From an uncultured Alphaproteobacteria bacterium (GTDB taxonomy: Bacteria; Pseudomonadota; Alphaproteobacteria; HIMB59; GCA-002718135): DNA of 47,500 nucleotides. Location of the stretch: assembly GCA_902572735.1 (NCBI GenBank), contig CACGGX010000010.1:1-47500 (forward strand), written 5' to 3'. A program made the position numbers and the translations under genes. Positions within the stretch are counted from its first letter, which is position 1, and each line of letters starts with the position of its first letter. Below the pieces are notes generated by a model. The model ran no database searches. It saw only the letters and a program-made list of their open reading frames with translations, and was not told the DNA's origin. Shown here piece after piece: positions 26,670 through 36,671 of this stretch.

Positions 26670-29024
26670 ATGAATAGATTATTTGCTTATATAAAATTAT
26701 CGCTAATTTTACTATGCATTTTTGCATTTATATCAATTTCAACAATTTTCTACACACTTTGGAGATACTCACCAGAATTACCATCATATAATAGTATCGT
26801 AAATTATAAACCAAATTTGTCTTCAAGAATTTATAGTTCAGATGGATTACTATTGAAAAGCTTTTATACGGAAGAAAGAATATTTATTCCTGAAAGTAGA
26901 ATACCTCAAACTATCAAATTAGCTTTTTTATCATCTGAGGATAAGAATTTTTATCAACATTATGGCGTTGACTTTATTGCAATAGTTAGAGCGATTTTTA
27001 CTAATATCCTGAATACTTATTCTAATAAAAGGGTAGTTGGAGCCTCAACAATTACACAACAAGTAGTTAAAAATCTCTTATTAAGTAATGAATTAAGTTA
27101 CTCTAGAAAAATTAAAGAAATTATTTTATCTATTAGAATTGAGAATATATTAGATAAAAATTCTATTTTAGAATTATACTTAAATGATATTTATTTAGGA
27201 TATGGTTCTTATGGAATTGGTACAGCAAGTTTAAATTACTTTAATAAATCTATATATGATCTAGAACTTCATGAAATAGCTTTCTTAGCTGCTTTACCAA
27301 AAGCACCAAATAATTATAACCCAAAAACGAATTACTTAAAAGCCATTGAAAGAAGAAATTGGGTAATTGATAGAATGTATCAAAATGGATATATAAAAAA
27401 GGAAGATCTAATTTATAAAAATAAACCAATTCAAGTTTTCAAACGTAATGACAGAAAGTTTTCAGATGCAGATTATTTTTATGAAGAAATAAGAAAGGAA
27501 CTATATTCAAAATTTGGAAAAGAAAAACTTTATTCAGATGGTTTAATAATTAAGACTGCACTTGATTCAGAAATTCAAAAAAATGCAAACCTCAGTTTAG
27601 TTGAAGGATTAATAGAATACGAAAAAAACCAAGGTTGGCATGGTTTGATTGAAAATACGGACTTTGATAATTTTTTTAAAAATCAAGATTATTATAAAAA
27701 AATAAATCCTTTTTTCCCAAATTGGGAAACTGTTATAATTAATAAAATATATAATTCTAAAATAGAAGTTTATAATAACTCTAAAGTAAAATTAATCGTA
27801 AATTTAAATAGCCCCAATAATAATTGGCTTTCTAATGAAGACTTCAATGAGGGTGATGTAATTTACATAGAAAGAAATAATAATTCTTACACTATAAAAC
27901 AAGAACCGCTAGTAAATGGTGCAATAATTGTTATGGACCCTCATAATGGAGATATATTAGCTCTTTCTGGAGGATATAGTTTTCACAAAAGTGAATTTAA
28001 TAGAGCCACACAAGCTAAAAGACAGCCTGGATCAGCATTTAAGCCCATTGTTTACTTAGCAGCATTGAATGAAGGTTATTCTCCTTCAACATTAATTCTT
28101 GACGCACCTTATGTAGTTGATCAAGGTCCAGGCCTTCCAAAATGGAAACCATCAAATTATACAGATGAATTTTATGGATTAACAACAATGAGAACAGGCA
28201 TTGAAAAATCTAGAAACTTAATGACCGTAAGACTTGCTAATAGAATTGGTATGGACAAAATTTTAAATATGGCTAGTAAATTTAATATTAATGAAGGTTT
28301 TGATGATAAACTTTCAATGTCACTTGGTTCTGGAGTTATTACATTAAGAGACCTTACCAATGCTTATGCTATTATTGCCAATGGAGGTAAAAAAATTGAA
28401 TCTAAATTTATTACAAGTATTTATGATCGAAATGGAAATAAGATACGTGACACTAGTTTAAAAAAATGTAATGAATGTATTGTTAACTCAATTCCATCAA
28501 AAATAAAAATTCCAAATTTAGATGAAGAACAGAGCCTAGTTGTTGATCCACGTTTAGCTTATCAAATTACTTCGATGATGGAAGGTGTAATCCAAAGAGG
28601 TACAGCAAAAAGGTTAAAAGATTTAGATGCACCGATAGCTGGCAAGACTGGTACAACAAATCAAAATAAAGATGCCTGGTTTATTGGATATACTCCCGAT
28701 TTAGTGATAGGTGTTTATGTTGGCTATGATCAACCAAAATCTCTTGGATACAAGCAAACTGGCTCAAGTGTAGCTGTTCCTATATTTAAAAAGTTTGCTC
28801 AAAAAATAAAAATTAATAAAAATAAAAAACCATTTAGAATTCCTTCAGGAATAAGTTTTGTAAGAATTGACCCAAAAAATGGAATGATATCAAATAAAGA
28901 GGGAAGTATAAGCGAACCTTTCATTTTAGGTTCAGAACCATATTCTGGGAATGTAAACATCATAGATGGATTAGAAAATTTTAATAATAATTCCATTTCT
29001 GGAACAGGTGGTTTATTAGAGTAA
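26670..29024 (+). CDS. mrcA: Penicillin-binding protein 1A
   Basis: 784 residues. One N-terminal membrane helix (about 8-30), then the GT51 glycosyltransferase with catalytic Glu90 in SSEDKNFYQHYG and STITQQVVKN; an OB-like insert (about 280-420); then the transpeptidase with nucleophile Ser455 in QPGSAFKP, the SxN-type motif in EKSRNLM near 510, and KTGTTNQNKDAW near 660. It polymerises and crosslinks peptidoglycan in the periplasm. Divergent from rne across about 110 bases, so both promoters lie in 26561-26669; prfB starts 6 bases after its stop. Confidence 0.95.
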   Translation: MNRLFAYIKLSLILLCIFAFISISTIFYTLWRYSPELPSYNSIVNYKPNLSSRIYSSDGLLLKSFYTEERIFIPESRIPQTIKLAFLSSEDKNFYQHYGVDFIAIVRAIFTNILNTYSNKRVVGASTITQQVVKNLLLSNELSYSRKIKEIILSIRIENILDKNSILELYLNDIYLGYGSYGIGTASLNYFNKSIYDLELHEIAFLAALPKAPNNYNPKTNYLKAIERRNWVIDRMYQNGYIKKEDLIYKNKPIQVFKRNDRKFSDADYFYEEIRKELYSKFGKEKLYSDGLIIKTALDSEIQKNANLSLVEGLIEYEKNQGWHGLIENTDFDNFFKNQDYYKKINPFFPNWETVIINKIYNSKIEVYNNSKVKLIVNLNSPNNNWLSNEDFNEGDVIYIERNNNSYTIKQEPLVNGAIIVMDPHNGDILALSGGYSFHKSEFNRATQAKRQPGSAFKPIVYLAALNEGYSPSTLILDAPYVVDQGPGLPKWKPSNYTDEFYGLTTMRTGIEKSRNLMTVRLANRIGMDKILNMASKFNINEGFDDKLSMSLGSGVITLRDLTNAYAIIANGGKKIESKFITSIYDRNGNKIRDTSLKKCNECIVNSIPSKIKIPNLDEEQSLVVDPRLAYQITSMMEGVIQRGTAKRLKDLDAPIAGKTGTTNQNKDAWFIGYTPDLVIGVYVGYDQPKSLGYKQTGSSVAVPIFKKFAQKIKINKNKKPFRIPSGISFVRIDPKNGMISNKEGSISEPFILGSEPYSGNVNIIDGLENFNNNSISGTGGLLE

Positions 29025-29030
29025 GTATCT

Positions 29031-30126
29031 ATGGAAAATATTGATTTAATTGAAGAAAATTTAAAAAAAATAAGATCAAACTTTGATCTTATAAGGAGGG
29101 GGGTTTGACTATCAATCTCTCAAAAAAAAACTAGAAGATTTAAAGCTTAAAAGTTCAGATCCCAATATTTGGGAAAATAATGATGCAAAAAATATTTTTC
29201 AAGACATAAAATCTATTGAGAACAAAATCAGCGACTTTAATAAACTTAGTAAATTGCTGAATGAAAATGAGGAAATTTATAAATTTATTCAAAAAGACAA
29301 TGATAAATCATTATTAGATGATTTAAAAAATGAAGTTGAGTTGACTTTAAAATTATCTGAAAAAATTCGATATTTAAATTTATTAAATGATGAAGCTGAC
29401 CACCTTAATGCATTTATAGAGATACACGCCGGCGCTGGGGGAACTGAGAGTCAGGATTGGGCGGAGATTTTGCAAAGAATGTATCTGAGATGGGCAGAAG
29501 ATCAAGATAATTGTAAAGTAAGTTTATTACAAGAAATGCGTGGTGAGGAAGCAGGAATAAAATCTTGTACACTAAAAATTGTGATGGATTACTCTTATGG
29601 TTGGTTGAAAAAAGAAAGTGGCATTCATCGACTTGTAAGACTTTCTCCATTTGATAGTAATAAAAGAAGGCATACAAGTTTTGCAAGTGTTTGGGTCTAT
29701 CCAGAAATAGATGATAAAATTGAAATAGAAATTAAAGAAAGTGATTTGAGAATAGACACTTATAGGGCATCAGGAGCAGGAGGACAACACGTAAATAAAA
29801 CTGATAGCGCAGTAAGAATTACACACTTACCTACAAATATTGTCGTACAATGTCAGAGTGATAGATCACAACATAAAAATAGATCTAATGCAATGAAAAT
29901 GATTAAATCAAGAATTTATGAAACGGAGCTTCAAAAAAGAAAAGATAATGAGAATATAAAAAATAAAGAAAAAAAAGATATTGGATGGGGTAATCAAATA
30001 AGATCATATGTTTTACATCCCTATAAGCTAATAAAGGATTTAAGAAGTGGCTATGAAACATCTAATGTAAATGAAATTTTGGATGGTAAGATTGATAATT
30101 TTTTAGAAAATTCTTTAACTTTATAG
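29031..30126 (+). CDS. prfB: Peptide chain release factor 2, with +1 programmed frameshift
   Basis: The ATG at 29031 opens a 25-codon frame ending ...LIRRGV at an in-frame TGA (29106-29108). A +1 shift there continues as DYQSLKKKLEDLK and runs to 30126, giving a normal RF2 of about 365 residues. RF2 marks: SPFDSNKRRHTSF (SPF tripeptide for UGA/UAA recognition) and RASGAGGQHVNKTDSAV (GGQ for peptide release). The frameshift lets RF2 level control its own synthesis. The slip codon is GTT, not the near-universal CTT; see the recoding-site entry. Co-directional with mrcA, convergent with tyrS. Confidence 0.95.
29094..29109 (+). promoter_or_regulatory. prfB: prfB recoding site (internal Shine-Dalgarno, slip codon, UGA)
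   Basis: Read in the zero frame: AGG AGG GGG GTT TGA C. AGGAGG (29094-29099) serves as an internal Shine-Dalgarno, with three bases before the slip codon as in E. coli (AGGGGG TAT CTT TGA C). The stop UGA followed by C is the poor-termination context found at other prfB sites. The P-site codon is GUU (29103-29105) rather than CUU. Six consecutive G's (29098-29103) precede TTT; one G fewer would leave the gene open without any shift. Confidence 0.8.
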
Positions 30127-30131
30127 TTCAA

Positions 30132-31370
30132 CTAAAGAATTTTTAAGATCCCTATTCTTTTCTTACCAATTGATATTTTTATTTCTTTAGAACCTAAATA
30201 TTCTTTTAAAGATAAACTACTATTTTTATATATTTGATCATTTACTTTAACACCATCAGATTTAATTAATCTTTTTATCTCACTTCTACTTTTAACTAAA
30301 TTTAACTTTTCTATAGCATCTAAAATTGAAAAATTTTCATTTTTTATATCTAATTCTTTTTGAGATATATTTGGTAACCTTTCATCAATAATTTTTGAAT
30401 TGAAAGTATTATTTGCAATTTCTAAAGCTTCATCAGCATCATCTTTGCCTCTAACAATTTTAGTAACTTCATATGCTAATATTTTTTTTGCTTCATTTAT
30501 TTCCTGATTTTTTAAAGCCGATAGTTTAACTATTTCGTTGATTGGCAGCTTAGTAAATAAATATAAGAATTTAGATACATCATTATCATTAACATTTCTC
30601 CAAAATTGAAAAAAATCTAAACTAGAAATTTTATTTTTGTTTAACCATATTGCCCCACTTGCTGTTTTGCCCATCTTTGATCCATCACTATTTGTTATCA
30701 ATGGTGAAGTAATACCATATGCATCTTTCTTATTAATCTTACGAATTAAATCAACTCCACTTAAGATATTACCCCACTGATCTGATCCTCCCATTTGTAA
30801 AATACAATTATAATTTTTATTAAGATAAACAAAATCATATGCCTGTAAAAGCATATAATTAAATTCTAATACTGTTAATGGTTGTTCTCGGTCCAACCTA
30901 CTTTTTACAGACTCAAAAGTTAGCATTCTATTTAAGGTAATTTTTGATCCAAACTCTCTTAGAAAATCTATATAATTTAATTTAGAAAGCCAATCATAAT
31001 TATTTATTATTAATGCATCTTTATTGAGGTTGATAAATCTTGAAAATATTTGTTTTATATTACCAATATTTTTATCAATTTCTTCTTTAGTTAATATTTT
31101 TCTTGTTTCATCTTTTCCTGAAGGATCACCAATTAATGTTGTACCACCTCCAATTAAGCAAATTGATTTATGTCCATAAAAATCAAGCCAGTGGAGAAGC
31201 ATTAGTTGTATTAAGCTCCCAACATGCAAACTATCACTAGTTATATCAAATCCAATGTAACCAGATATTTTATTTTTAGAAATTAAATTATCTAAATTTA
31301 TAATATCAGTATCTTGATAAATAAAACCTCTTTCTTTAATTTCATTAAGAAACTCAGATTTAAATTTCAT
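30132..31370 (-). CDS. tyrS: Tyrosyl-tRNA synthetase
   Basis: 412 residues, class I. HIGH-type motif SLHVGSL near 47-53, tyrosine/AMP residues in LIGGGTTLIGDPSGK and MGGSDQWGNI, the KMSKS equivalent KMGKTASG near 230, and an S4 RNA-binding domain at about 345-410 (KSRSEIKRLIKSDGVKVN). It charges tRNA-Tyr in the cytosol. Convergent with prfB across 5 bases and 6 bases downstream of the hydrolase gene. Confidence 0.96.
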   Translation of the reverse strand: MKFKSEFLNEIKERGFIYQDTDIINLDNLISKNKISGYIGFDITSDSLHVGSLIQLMLLHWLDFYGHKSICLIGGGTTLIGDPSGKDETRKILTKEEIDKNIGNIKQIFSRFINLNKDALIINNYDWLSKLNYIDFLREFGSKITLNRMLTFESVKSRLDREQPLTVLEFNYMLLQAYDFVYLNKNYNCILQMGGSDQWGNILSGVDLIRKINKKDAYGITSPLITNSDGSKMGKTASGAIWLNKNKISSLDFFQFWRNVNDNDVSKFLYLFTKLPINEIVKLSALKNQEINEAKKILAYEVTKIVRGKDDADEALEIANNTFNSKIIDERLPNISQKELDIKNENFSILDAIEKLNLVKSRSEIKRLIKSDGVKVNDQIYKNSSLSLKEYLGSKEIKISIGKKRIGILKIL

Positions 31371-31376
31371 TCCAAA

Positions 31377-32021
31377 TTATTTTCTATCAATTGTTTGATC
31401 AATATATTCATTTATTGAGTTTTCAAATTCATCTGAAAAACTTTCATAAAAATGATCTGCACCTTTTATTGGTTTAAATTTAATGTCCACTTTTTTTTGT
31501 TGTTGAAGTTTTTCAACTAATATTTTTGTAGAATCATATGAGGCGATATTGTCTTTATCACCATGCATAATTAAACCTGAAGATGGACATGGTGCTAAAA
31601 AACTAAAATCCCTTAAATTTGCAGGAGGTGAAATACTTACAAAGCCATTTATTTCTGGCCTTCTCATTAATAGTTGCATTGCAATCCATGCTCCAAATGA
31701 AAAACCAGCAACCCAACATATTTTTGAATTTGTGTTATACTGCTGAAGCCAATCCAATACACATGCTGCATCACTTAACTCACCTTCGCCATCATCATAA
31801 ATCCCCTCACTTTTACCAACACCTCGAAAATTAAATCTGATCGTAGAAAATCCTGCTTTTATAAAAATTTTATACATTTTAAAAATAATTTTAGTATGCA
31901 TTGTCCCACCTTTAGAGGGATCTGGGTGCAATAATATAACAATTGGTGAATCGTCTCTATTATTATGAGAATATTTAGCTTCAATTTTACCTTCTGGCCC
32001 AGGAATTAATAAGTCTACCAT
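31377..32021 (-). CDS. Alpha/beta hydrolase
   Basis: 214 residues, single alpha/beta-hydrolase domain. Early ILLHPDPSKGGTMHTKI (oxyanion-hole region), RFNFRGVGKSEG, nucleophile elbow GFSFGAW with Ser about 104, acid in HGDKDNIAS and catalytic His in GADHFYE near 190. This small cytosolic family is widespread in Alphaproteobacteria; the natural substrate is unknown. Precedes tyrS by 6 bases and is divergent from mnmA across 56 bases. Confidence 0.88.
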   Translation of the reverse strand: MVDLLIPGPEGKIEAKYSHNNRDDSPIVILLHPDPSKGGTMHTKIIFKMYKIFIKAGFSTIRFNFRGVGKSEGIYDDGEGELSDAACVLDWLQQYNTNSKICWVAGFSFGAWIAMQLLMRRPEINGFVSISPPANLRDFSFLAPCPSSGLIMHGDKDNIASYDSTKILVEKLQQQKKVDIKFKPIKGADHFYESFSDEFENSINEYIDQTIDRK

Positions 32022-32077
32022 TTGATAAAGCTATTATTGAAGTTATATGATTTTGTAAATATAGATGTTTTAAATAT

Positions 32078-33172
32078 ATGAATTCTCTCGGTTTTGATAA
32101 GTCAGAAAAAGACACAAAAGTAGTTGTAGCAATGTCTGGCGGCGTAGATAGTTCTGTTGTTGCCGTTATGCTAAAAAAACAAGGTTATGATGTAATCGGG
32201 ATTACACTAAAATTATATAACAACTCTAACATATCTAAGAGTAAATCGTGTTGTGCTGGTATTGATATTGAAGATGCTAAAAATGTTGCTCTAAAAAATG
32301 ATTTTAGACATGTAGTCTTAGATTACCAAGGCAAATTTTTTGATGGAGTAATTAGTAACTTTGTCGATTCTTATGCAAATGGTGAAACTCCTTTACCTTG
32401 TGTTAAGTGTAATGAAACAGTAAAATTTTCAGATTTACTTAATGAGGCAAAAAAAATTGGAGCTGACGCTCTTGCAACAGGTCACTACGCAATAAGAAAA
32501 GGATCTTTAAATAATGCAAGTTTACATAAAGCGAAAGATTTTTCAAAAGATCAAAGTTTTTTTCTTTTTTCAACATTACAAGAGCAATTGAATTATGTGA
32601 GATTTCCATTAGGTGATTATAAAAAATCAGAAATTAGGCAACTAGCTAAAGAATATAAATTAAGTGTTAGCGATAAACCTGATAGCCAAGATATATGCTT
32701 TGTAACATCAGATTCTTATAGAGATCTTGTAAATAACTTAAATCCGAGTGTTAATAAAAAAGGTATAATTTATGATTTTGATAATAATATTCTTGGAACA
32801 CATGAGGGTATCAGTAATTATACTATTGGTCAAAGAAAAGGTATTGGCATTAGTGGTTCAAAAGAACCTTTATACGTAATAGATATTAACAAAGATCAAA
32901 ACTCAATTACTCTAGGGACAAAAGAAAAATTGAAAAAAAAAGTTATTAACTTTAAGAATATCAATTGGTTGGGAGGCAACATTCTGCCTAAAGAACTTGA
33001 TTGTTCAGCAAAAATAAGATCAACCCAAGAAGATTTACCAGGAATTCTTGATATAAATAGGGACCATGGAACTTTTACATTTGAAAAGGAATTAGATAAC
33101 ACTTCCCCTGGACAAGCTTGTGTTTTTTACAAAAATGACCAATTACTTGGTGGTGGCTGGATTACTGTCTAA
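32078..33172 (+). CDS. mnmA: tRNA-specific 2-thiouridylase
   Basis: 364 residues. PP-loop ATP site VVVAMSGGVDSSV near 15-27; first catalytic Cys in LPCVKCNETVKF near 108-112 and second in SQDICFV near 208; GTHEGISNYTIGQRKGIGI and the C-terminal barrel with KIRSTQ and SPGQACVFY. It adds sulfur to the wobble uridine of tRNA-Lys, -Glu and -Gln, using persulfide from a cysteine desulfurase. The suf operon, with sufS, follows on the same strand after 79 bases. Confidence 0.95.
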   Translation: MNSLGFDKSEKDTKVVVAMSGGVDSSVVAVMLKKQGYDVIGITLKLYNNSNISKSKSCCAGIDIEDAKNVALKNDFRHVVLDYQGKFFDGVISNFVDSYANGETPLPCVKCNETVKFSDLLNEAKKIGADALATGHYAIRKGSLNNASLHKAKDFSKDQSFFLFSTLQEQLNYVRFPLGDYKKSEIRQLAKEYKLSVSDKPDSQDICFVTSDSYRDLVNNLNPSVNKKGIIYDFDNNILGTHEGISNYTIGQRKGIGISGSKEPLYVIDINKDQNSITLGTKEKLKKKVINFKNINWLGGNILPKELDCSAKIRSTQEDLPGILDINRDHGTFTFEKELDNTSPGQACVFYKNDQLLGGGWITV

Positions 33173-33251
33173 ATTTAAAATCAGTTCTAAATTTGGTTAA
33201 TTTTTGTTGAAATAACTAGATTTTTTTAATTAATGAATTAGATGAGATAAT

Positions 33252-34703
33252 GTGAATTCTGAAACTCTCAATACATTAGATTCTTATAGTAAAAATAAAT
33301 ACAAATATGGTTTTGTAACCGAAATTGATGATGAAAAGTCAAAAAAAGGATTAAACGAAGATACAATTAAATTCATTTCACTAAAAAAGAACGAGCCAAA
33401 TTGGATGCTGGACTGGAGACTTAAAGCGTATTCAAAATGGAAAAAAATGAAAGAACCTAAATGGGCAAATCTTAGTTTTCCTGAAATTGATTATCAAGAT
33501 ATTTATTATTATTCAGCGCCAAAAGGTTTTGAAAAGAAACCAAAGGATCTTAGTGAAGTAGATCCAAAGCTTATAGAAACATATAACAAACTGGGTATTC
33601 CTTTAGAGGAGCAAAAAGTTCTAGCTGGTGTTGCTGTAGATGTTGTATTCGATAGTGTTTCGGTTGCTACAACTTACAAAGGTGAATTAGAAAAGCTTGG
33701 TATAATTTTCTGTTCAATTGGCGAAGCTATTCAAAAACATCCTGATTTAATAAAAAAATATCTTGGCTCTGTTATACCTCCTGGCGATCACTCATTTTCA
33801 GCATTAAACTCAGCTGTTTTTACTGATGGATCTTTTGTATACATACCAGAGGGCGTAAAATGTCCAATGGAACTATCTACTTATTTTAGAATTAACGCAG
33901 AAAATACTGGGCAATTTGAGAGGACTCTAATTATTGCTGATAAAGGTAGTTATGTTAGTTATCTTGAAGGATGTACTGCTCCTAAAAGAGACGACAATCA
34001 ATTGCATGCAGCCAATGTAGAATTAATCGCTTTAGAAGATGCAGAAATAAAATATTCAACTGTTCAAAATTGGTATCCTGGAGATGAAGATGGAAAAGGT
34101 GGTATTTACAATTTTGTTACTAAAAGAGGTCTTTGTGCAGGTAAAAATAGTAAGATATCATGGACACAAGTAGAGACTGGATCCGCTATTACATGGAAAT
34201 ATCCTAGTTGCATTTTAAAAGGAGATAATTCTATTGGCGAGTTTTACTCTGTAGCCATAACAAACAATTTTCAACAAGCTGATACAGGTACAAAAATGAC
34301 TCATATTGGGAAAAATACTAAAAGTAAAATTATATCAAAAGGAATTTCTTTAGGTAAGTCGCAAAACACTTACAGAGGTGAAGTTTCTTTTTTAAGGAAA
34401 GCTGACAAAGCAAGAAATTATACTCAATGTGATTCTTTGTTAGTAGGAAACCAATGCGGGGCACACACAATTCCTTACATTGACTCAAAAAATAATACAG
34501 CTGTTATTGAGCACGAAGCTTCGACTTCTAAAATAAACGAAGATCAACTTTATTACTGCAGACAAAGAGGTTTAAATCATGAAGAGGCAGTTTCATTAAT
34601 AGTAAATGGTTTCTGCAAACAAGTTTTGCAAGAACTTCCTATGGAATTTGCTGTTGAGGCACAAAAGCTGGTATCCATATCTCTCGAGGGAAGTGTAGGT
34701 TAG
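33252..34703 (+). CDS. sufB: Fe-S cluster assembly protein SufB
   Basis: 483 residues (E. coli 495). Family marks: [23 protein letters not shown] near 78-100, [38 protein letters not shown] and the conserved C-terminal [22 protein letters not shown]. SufB is the scaffold on which clusters form in the SufBC2D complex; the Cys in LEGCTAP is the proposed persulfide acceptor. GTG start (the ATG three bases upstream runs into a stop at once). First gene of sufB-C-D-S-T-A; no iscR-type regulator is next to it. Confidence 0.95.
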   Translation: MNSETLNTLDSYSKNKYKYGFVTEIDDEKSKKGLNEDTIKFISLKKNEPNWMLDWRLKAYSKWKKMKEPKWANLSFPEIDYQDIYYYSAPKGFEKKPKDLSEVDPKLIETYNKLGIPLEEQKVLAGVAVDVVFDSVSVATTYKGELEKLGIIFCSIGEAIQKHPDLIKKYLGSVIPPGDHSFSALNSAVFTDGSFVYIPEGVKCPMELSTYFRINAENTGQFERTLIIADKGSYVSYLEGCTAPKRDDNQLHAANVELIALEDAEIKYSTVQNWYPGDEDGKGGIYNFVTKRGLCAGKNSKISWTQVETGSAITWKYPSCILKGDNSIGEFYSVAITNNFQQADTGTKMTHIGKNTKSKIISKGISLGKSQNTYRGEVSFLRKADKARNYTQCDSLLVGNQCGAHTIPYIDSKNNTAVIEHEASTSKINEDQLYYCRQRGLNHEEAVSLIVNGFCKQVLQELPMEFAVEAQKLVSISLEGSVG

Positions 34704-34704
34704 T

Positions 34705-35445
34705 ATGTTTTTAGAAATCAAAGACCTATCAGTAAAAATTGAAAATAAAAATATTCTTAAAAGTCTTAACTTAAATATCAATAAAGGTGAAGTTCACGCA
34801 ATTATGGGTCCAAATGGATCTGGTAAAAGTACATTAGCAAACGTTCTAGCAGGTAAAGAGGATTACGAAATTTTAAATGGAAGAATTAATTTCAAAGATA
34901 ATGACTTATTTGATTTAAATATCGAAGAAAGAGCACAAGAAGGAATGTTTTTGGCTTTTCAATATCCTGTTGAAATACCTGGAGTAAATATCACTCCATT
35001 TTTACACTCTGCAATTAATTCAAAAAGAAAACGTATGAACGAAGAAGAAATTGATAATTTATCTTTTGCTAAGCTTTTAAAATCTAAAGCTATGGATTTA
35101 GGTATAAATATTGATATGCTTAAACGATCAGTTAATACAGGCTTCTCTGGAGGTGAAAAAAAACGTTACGAAATTTTACAAATGAGTATTCTTAATCCAG
35201 ATTTAGCTATTTTAGATGAAACTGACTCAGGTCTAGATATTGATGCTCTAAAAATCGTTACCGATGGGGTTAATAAACTTAAAACAAAAGATAATTCATT
35301 TTTAATTATTACTCATTATCAAAAACTTTTGGATTATATAAAACCAGACTATGTACATGTTATGGTAAATGGCTCTATTGTCAAATCAGGAGGATCTGAA
35401 ATTGCTGCTGAAATAGAAAAAGATGGATTTCAAAAATTTCAGTAA
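34705..35445 (+). CDS. sufC: Fe-S cluster assembly ATPase SufC
   Basis: 246 residues, an ABC-type ATPase without a membrane partner. Walker A GPNGSGKST at about 35-43, Q-loop AFQYP, signature FSGGEKKR near 147-154, Walker B LAILDETDSGLD near 170-181. It drives conformational change of SufB-SufD during cluster assembly. Starts one base after the sufB stop; its stop overlaps the sufD ATG by one base. Confidence 0.97.
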   Translation: MFLEIKDLSVKIENKNILKSLNLNINKGEVHAIMGPNGSGKSTLANVLAGKEDYEILNGRINFKDNDLFDLNIEERAQEGMFLAFQYPVEIPGVNITPFLHSAINSKRKRMNEEEIDNLSFAKLLKSKAMDLGINIDMLKRSVNTGFSGGEKKRYEILQMSILNPDLAILDETDSGLDIDALKIVTDGVNKLKTKDNSFLIITHYQKLLDYIKPDYVHVMVNGSIVKSGGSEIAAEIEKDGFQKFQ

Positions 35446-36671
35446 TGAATATCCAAGATAATTATCTAAAAAATAAAAAAAATATTTTTTTTTCAGAAAA
35501 CAAAGATATTGAAACCCATAGAGAAAAATTAATAAATATTTTTGAAAATGATAGATTTGATAAAAAAAATAATGAAAGTCTTAAAAATATAAATTTAAAA
35601 AACTTTATTGATTTTAAGTACAAATATCTGATCTCTGAAGAAACATCAGTAATAAACAATAATCATGAAAATAATTATTCAATAGTTTCTGTAAATGGAC
35701 AGTGTTCGAGTTTTAAAGATGATAAAATTGAAATTACTAAAATTTTAGATGAAGATTACAATGATTTTTCTAAAAATAATACAATTGAAAATAATGATCA
35801 TTTTGTAAATCTAAATTCATTATTTTTAAATAGTGGTTTTAAGATTATTATAAAAAAAAATAACAACATAAAAATTAAAATATCAAACATTGTGACTGAT
35901 GATGATTTAACCATTTTTCAAAAAAATAATTATATTTGTGAAGAGGGATCATCCCTAAATCTTATTGAAGAATATGAAAATAAAAATAATTCTACATCAA
36001 ATATATTAAATGTAATTAAATTAGAAAAAAATTCTCATCTAAATCATTTCCTAATTCAAGACAATTCTGCGAATCATAATTTAATAATAACAACTCATTC
36101 TTCATGTAAAAAAGATACTACCTACACCCAAAAAGTATATAATTTTTCAGAAGGCCACGTAAGAAATTTTCATTACTCTGAGTTATTAGAAGCTAATTCA
36201 GAAGCTGATCTACAAGGAATATTTTTTCTAAAAGATAATAACACCTCTAACAACAAAACATTTGTTAAGCATTTAGCTGAAGATTGCAAAAGTAATCAAG
36301 TTTATAAAGGTATTTTGAATGATCGTTCTAAAGCAACATACTTTAGTAACACTCATGTTGATCAAGTCGCACAAAAAACAGAGGGATATCAGCTTAGCAA
36401 AGGGATACTTTTATCTGATAATGCATCCTATTTTTCTAAACCTGAATTAAAAATATATGCTGATGATGTGAAATGTAGTCATGGCTCTACTATTGGACCT
36501 ATAGACGAAAATGCTATTTTTTATCTTCGATCTAGAGGTATGAGTAAAATTGCAGCAACTAAAATATTGATATCATCATTTATTAATGAAGAATTAAGTA
36601 GTATTGATAATGAACAAATGTCTGAATTAATACAAAAGAAACTAGTAAGATACTTAAGTAAAGTGAAATGA
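35445..36671 (+). CDS. sufD: Fe-S cluster assembly protein SufD
   Basis: 408 residues; the SufB/SufD beta-helix core is seen in the second half (GHVRNFHYSELLEANSEADLQG, then VKHLAEDCKSNQVYKGIL and the conserved KPELKIYADDVKCSHGSTIG at about 325-345). The N-terminal 150 residues are poorly conserved and rich in Asn/Lys, as often in AT-rich genomes. It partners SufB in the SufBC2D complex and is implicated in iron entry. The stop overlaps the sufS start by 4 bases (ATGA). Confidence 0.93.
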   Translation: MNIQDNYLKNKKNIFFSENKDIETHREKLINIFENDRFDKKNNESLKNINLKNFIDFKYKYLISEETSVINNNHENNYSIVSVNGQCSSFKDDKIEITKILDEDYNDFSKNNTIENNDHFVNLNSLFLNSGFKIIIKKNNNIKIKISNIVTDDDLTIFQKNNYICEEGSSLNLIEEYENKNNSTSNILNVIKLEKNSHLNHFLIQDNSANHNLIITTHSSCKKDTTYTQKVYNFSEGHVRNFHYSELLEANSEADLQGIFFLKDNNTSNNKTFVKHLAEDCKSNQVYKGILNDRSKATYFSNTHVDQVAQKTEGYQLSKGILLSDNASYFSKPELKIYADDVKCSHGSTIGPIDENAIFYLRSRGMSKIAATKILISSFINEELSSIDNEQMSELIQKKLVRYLSKVK

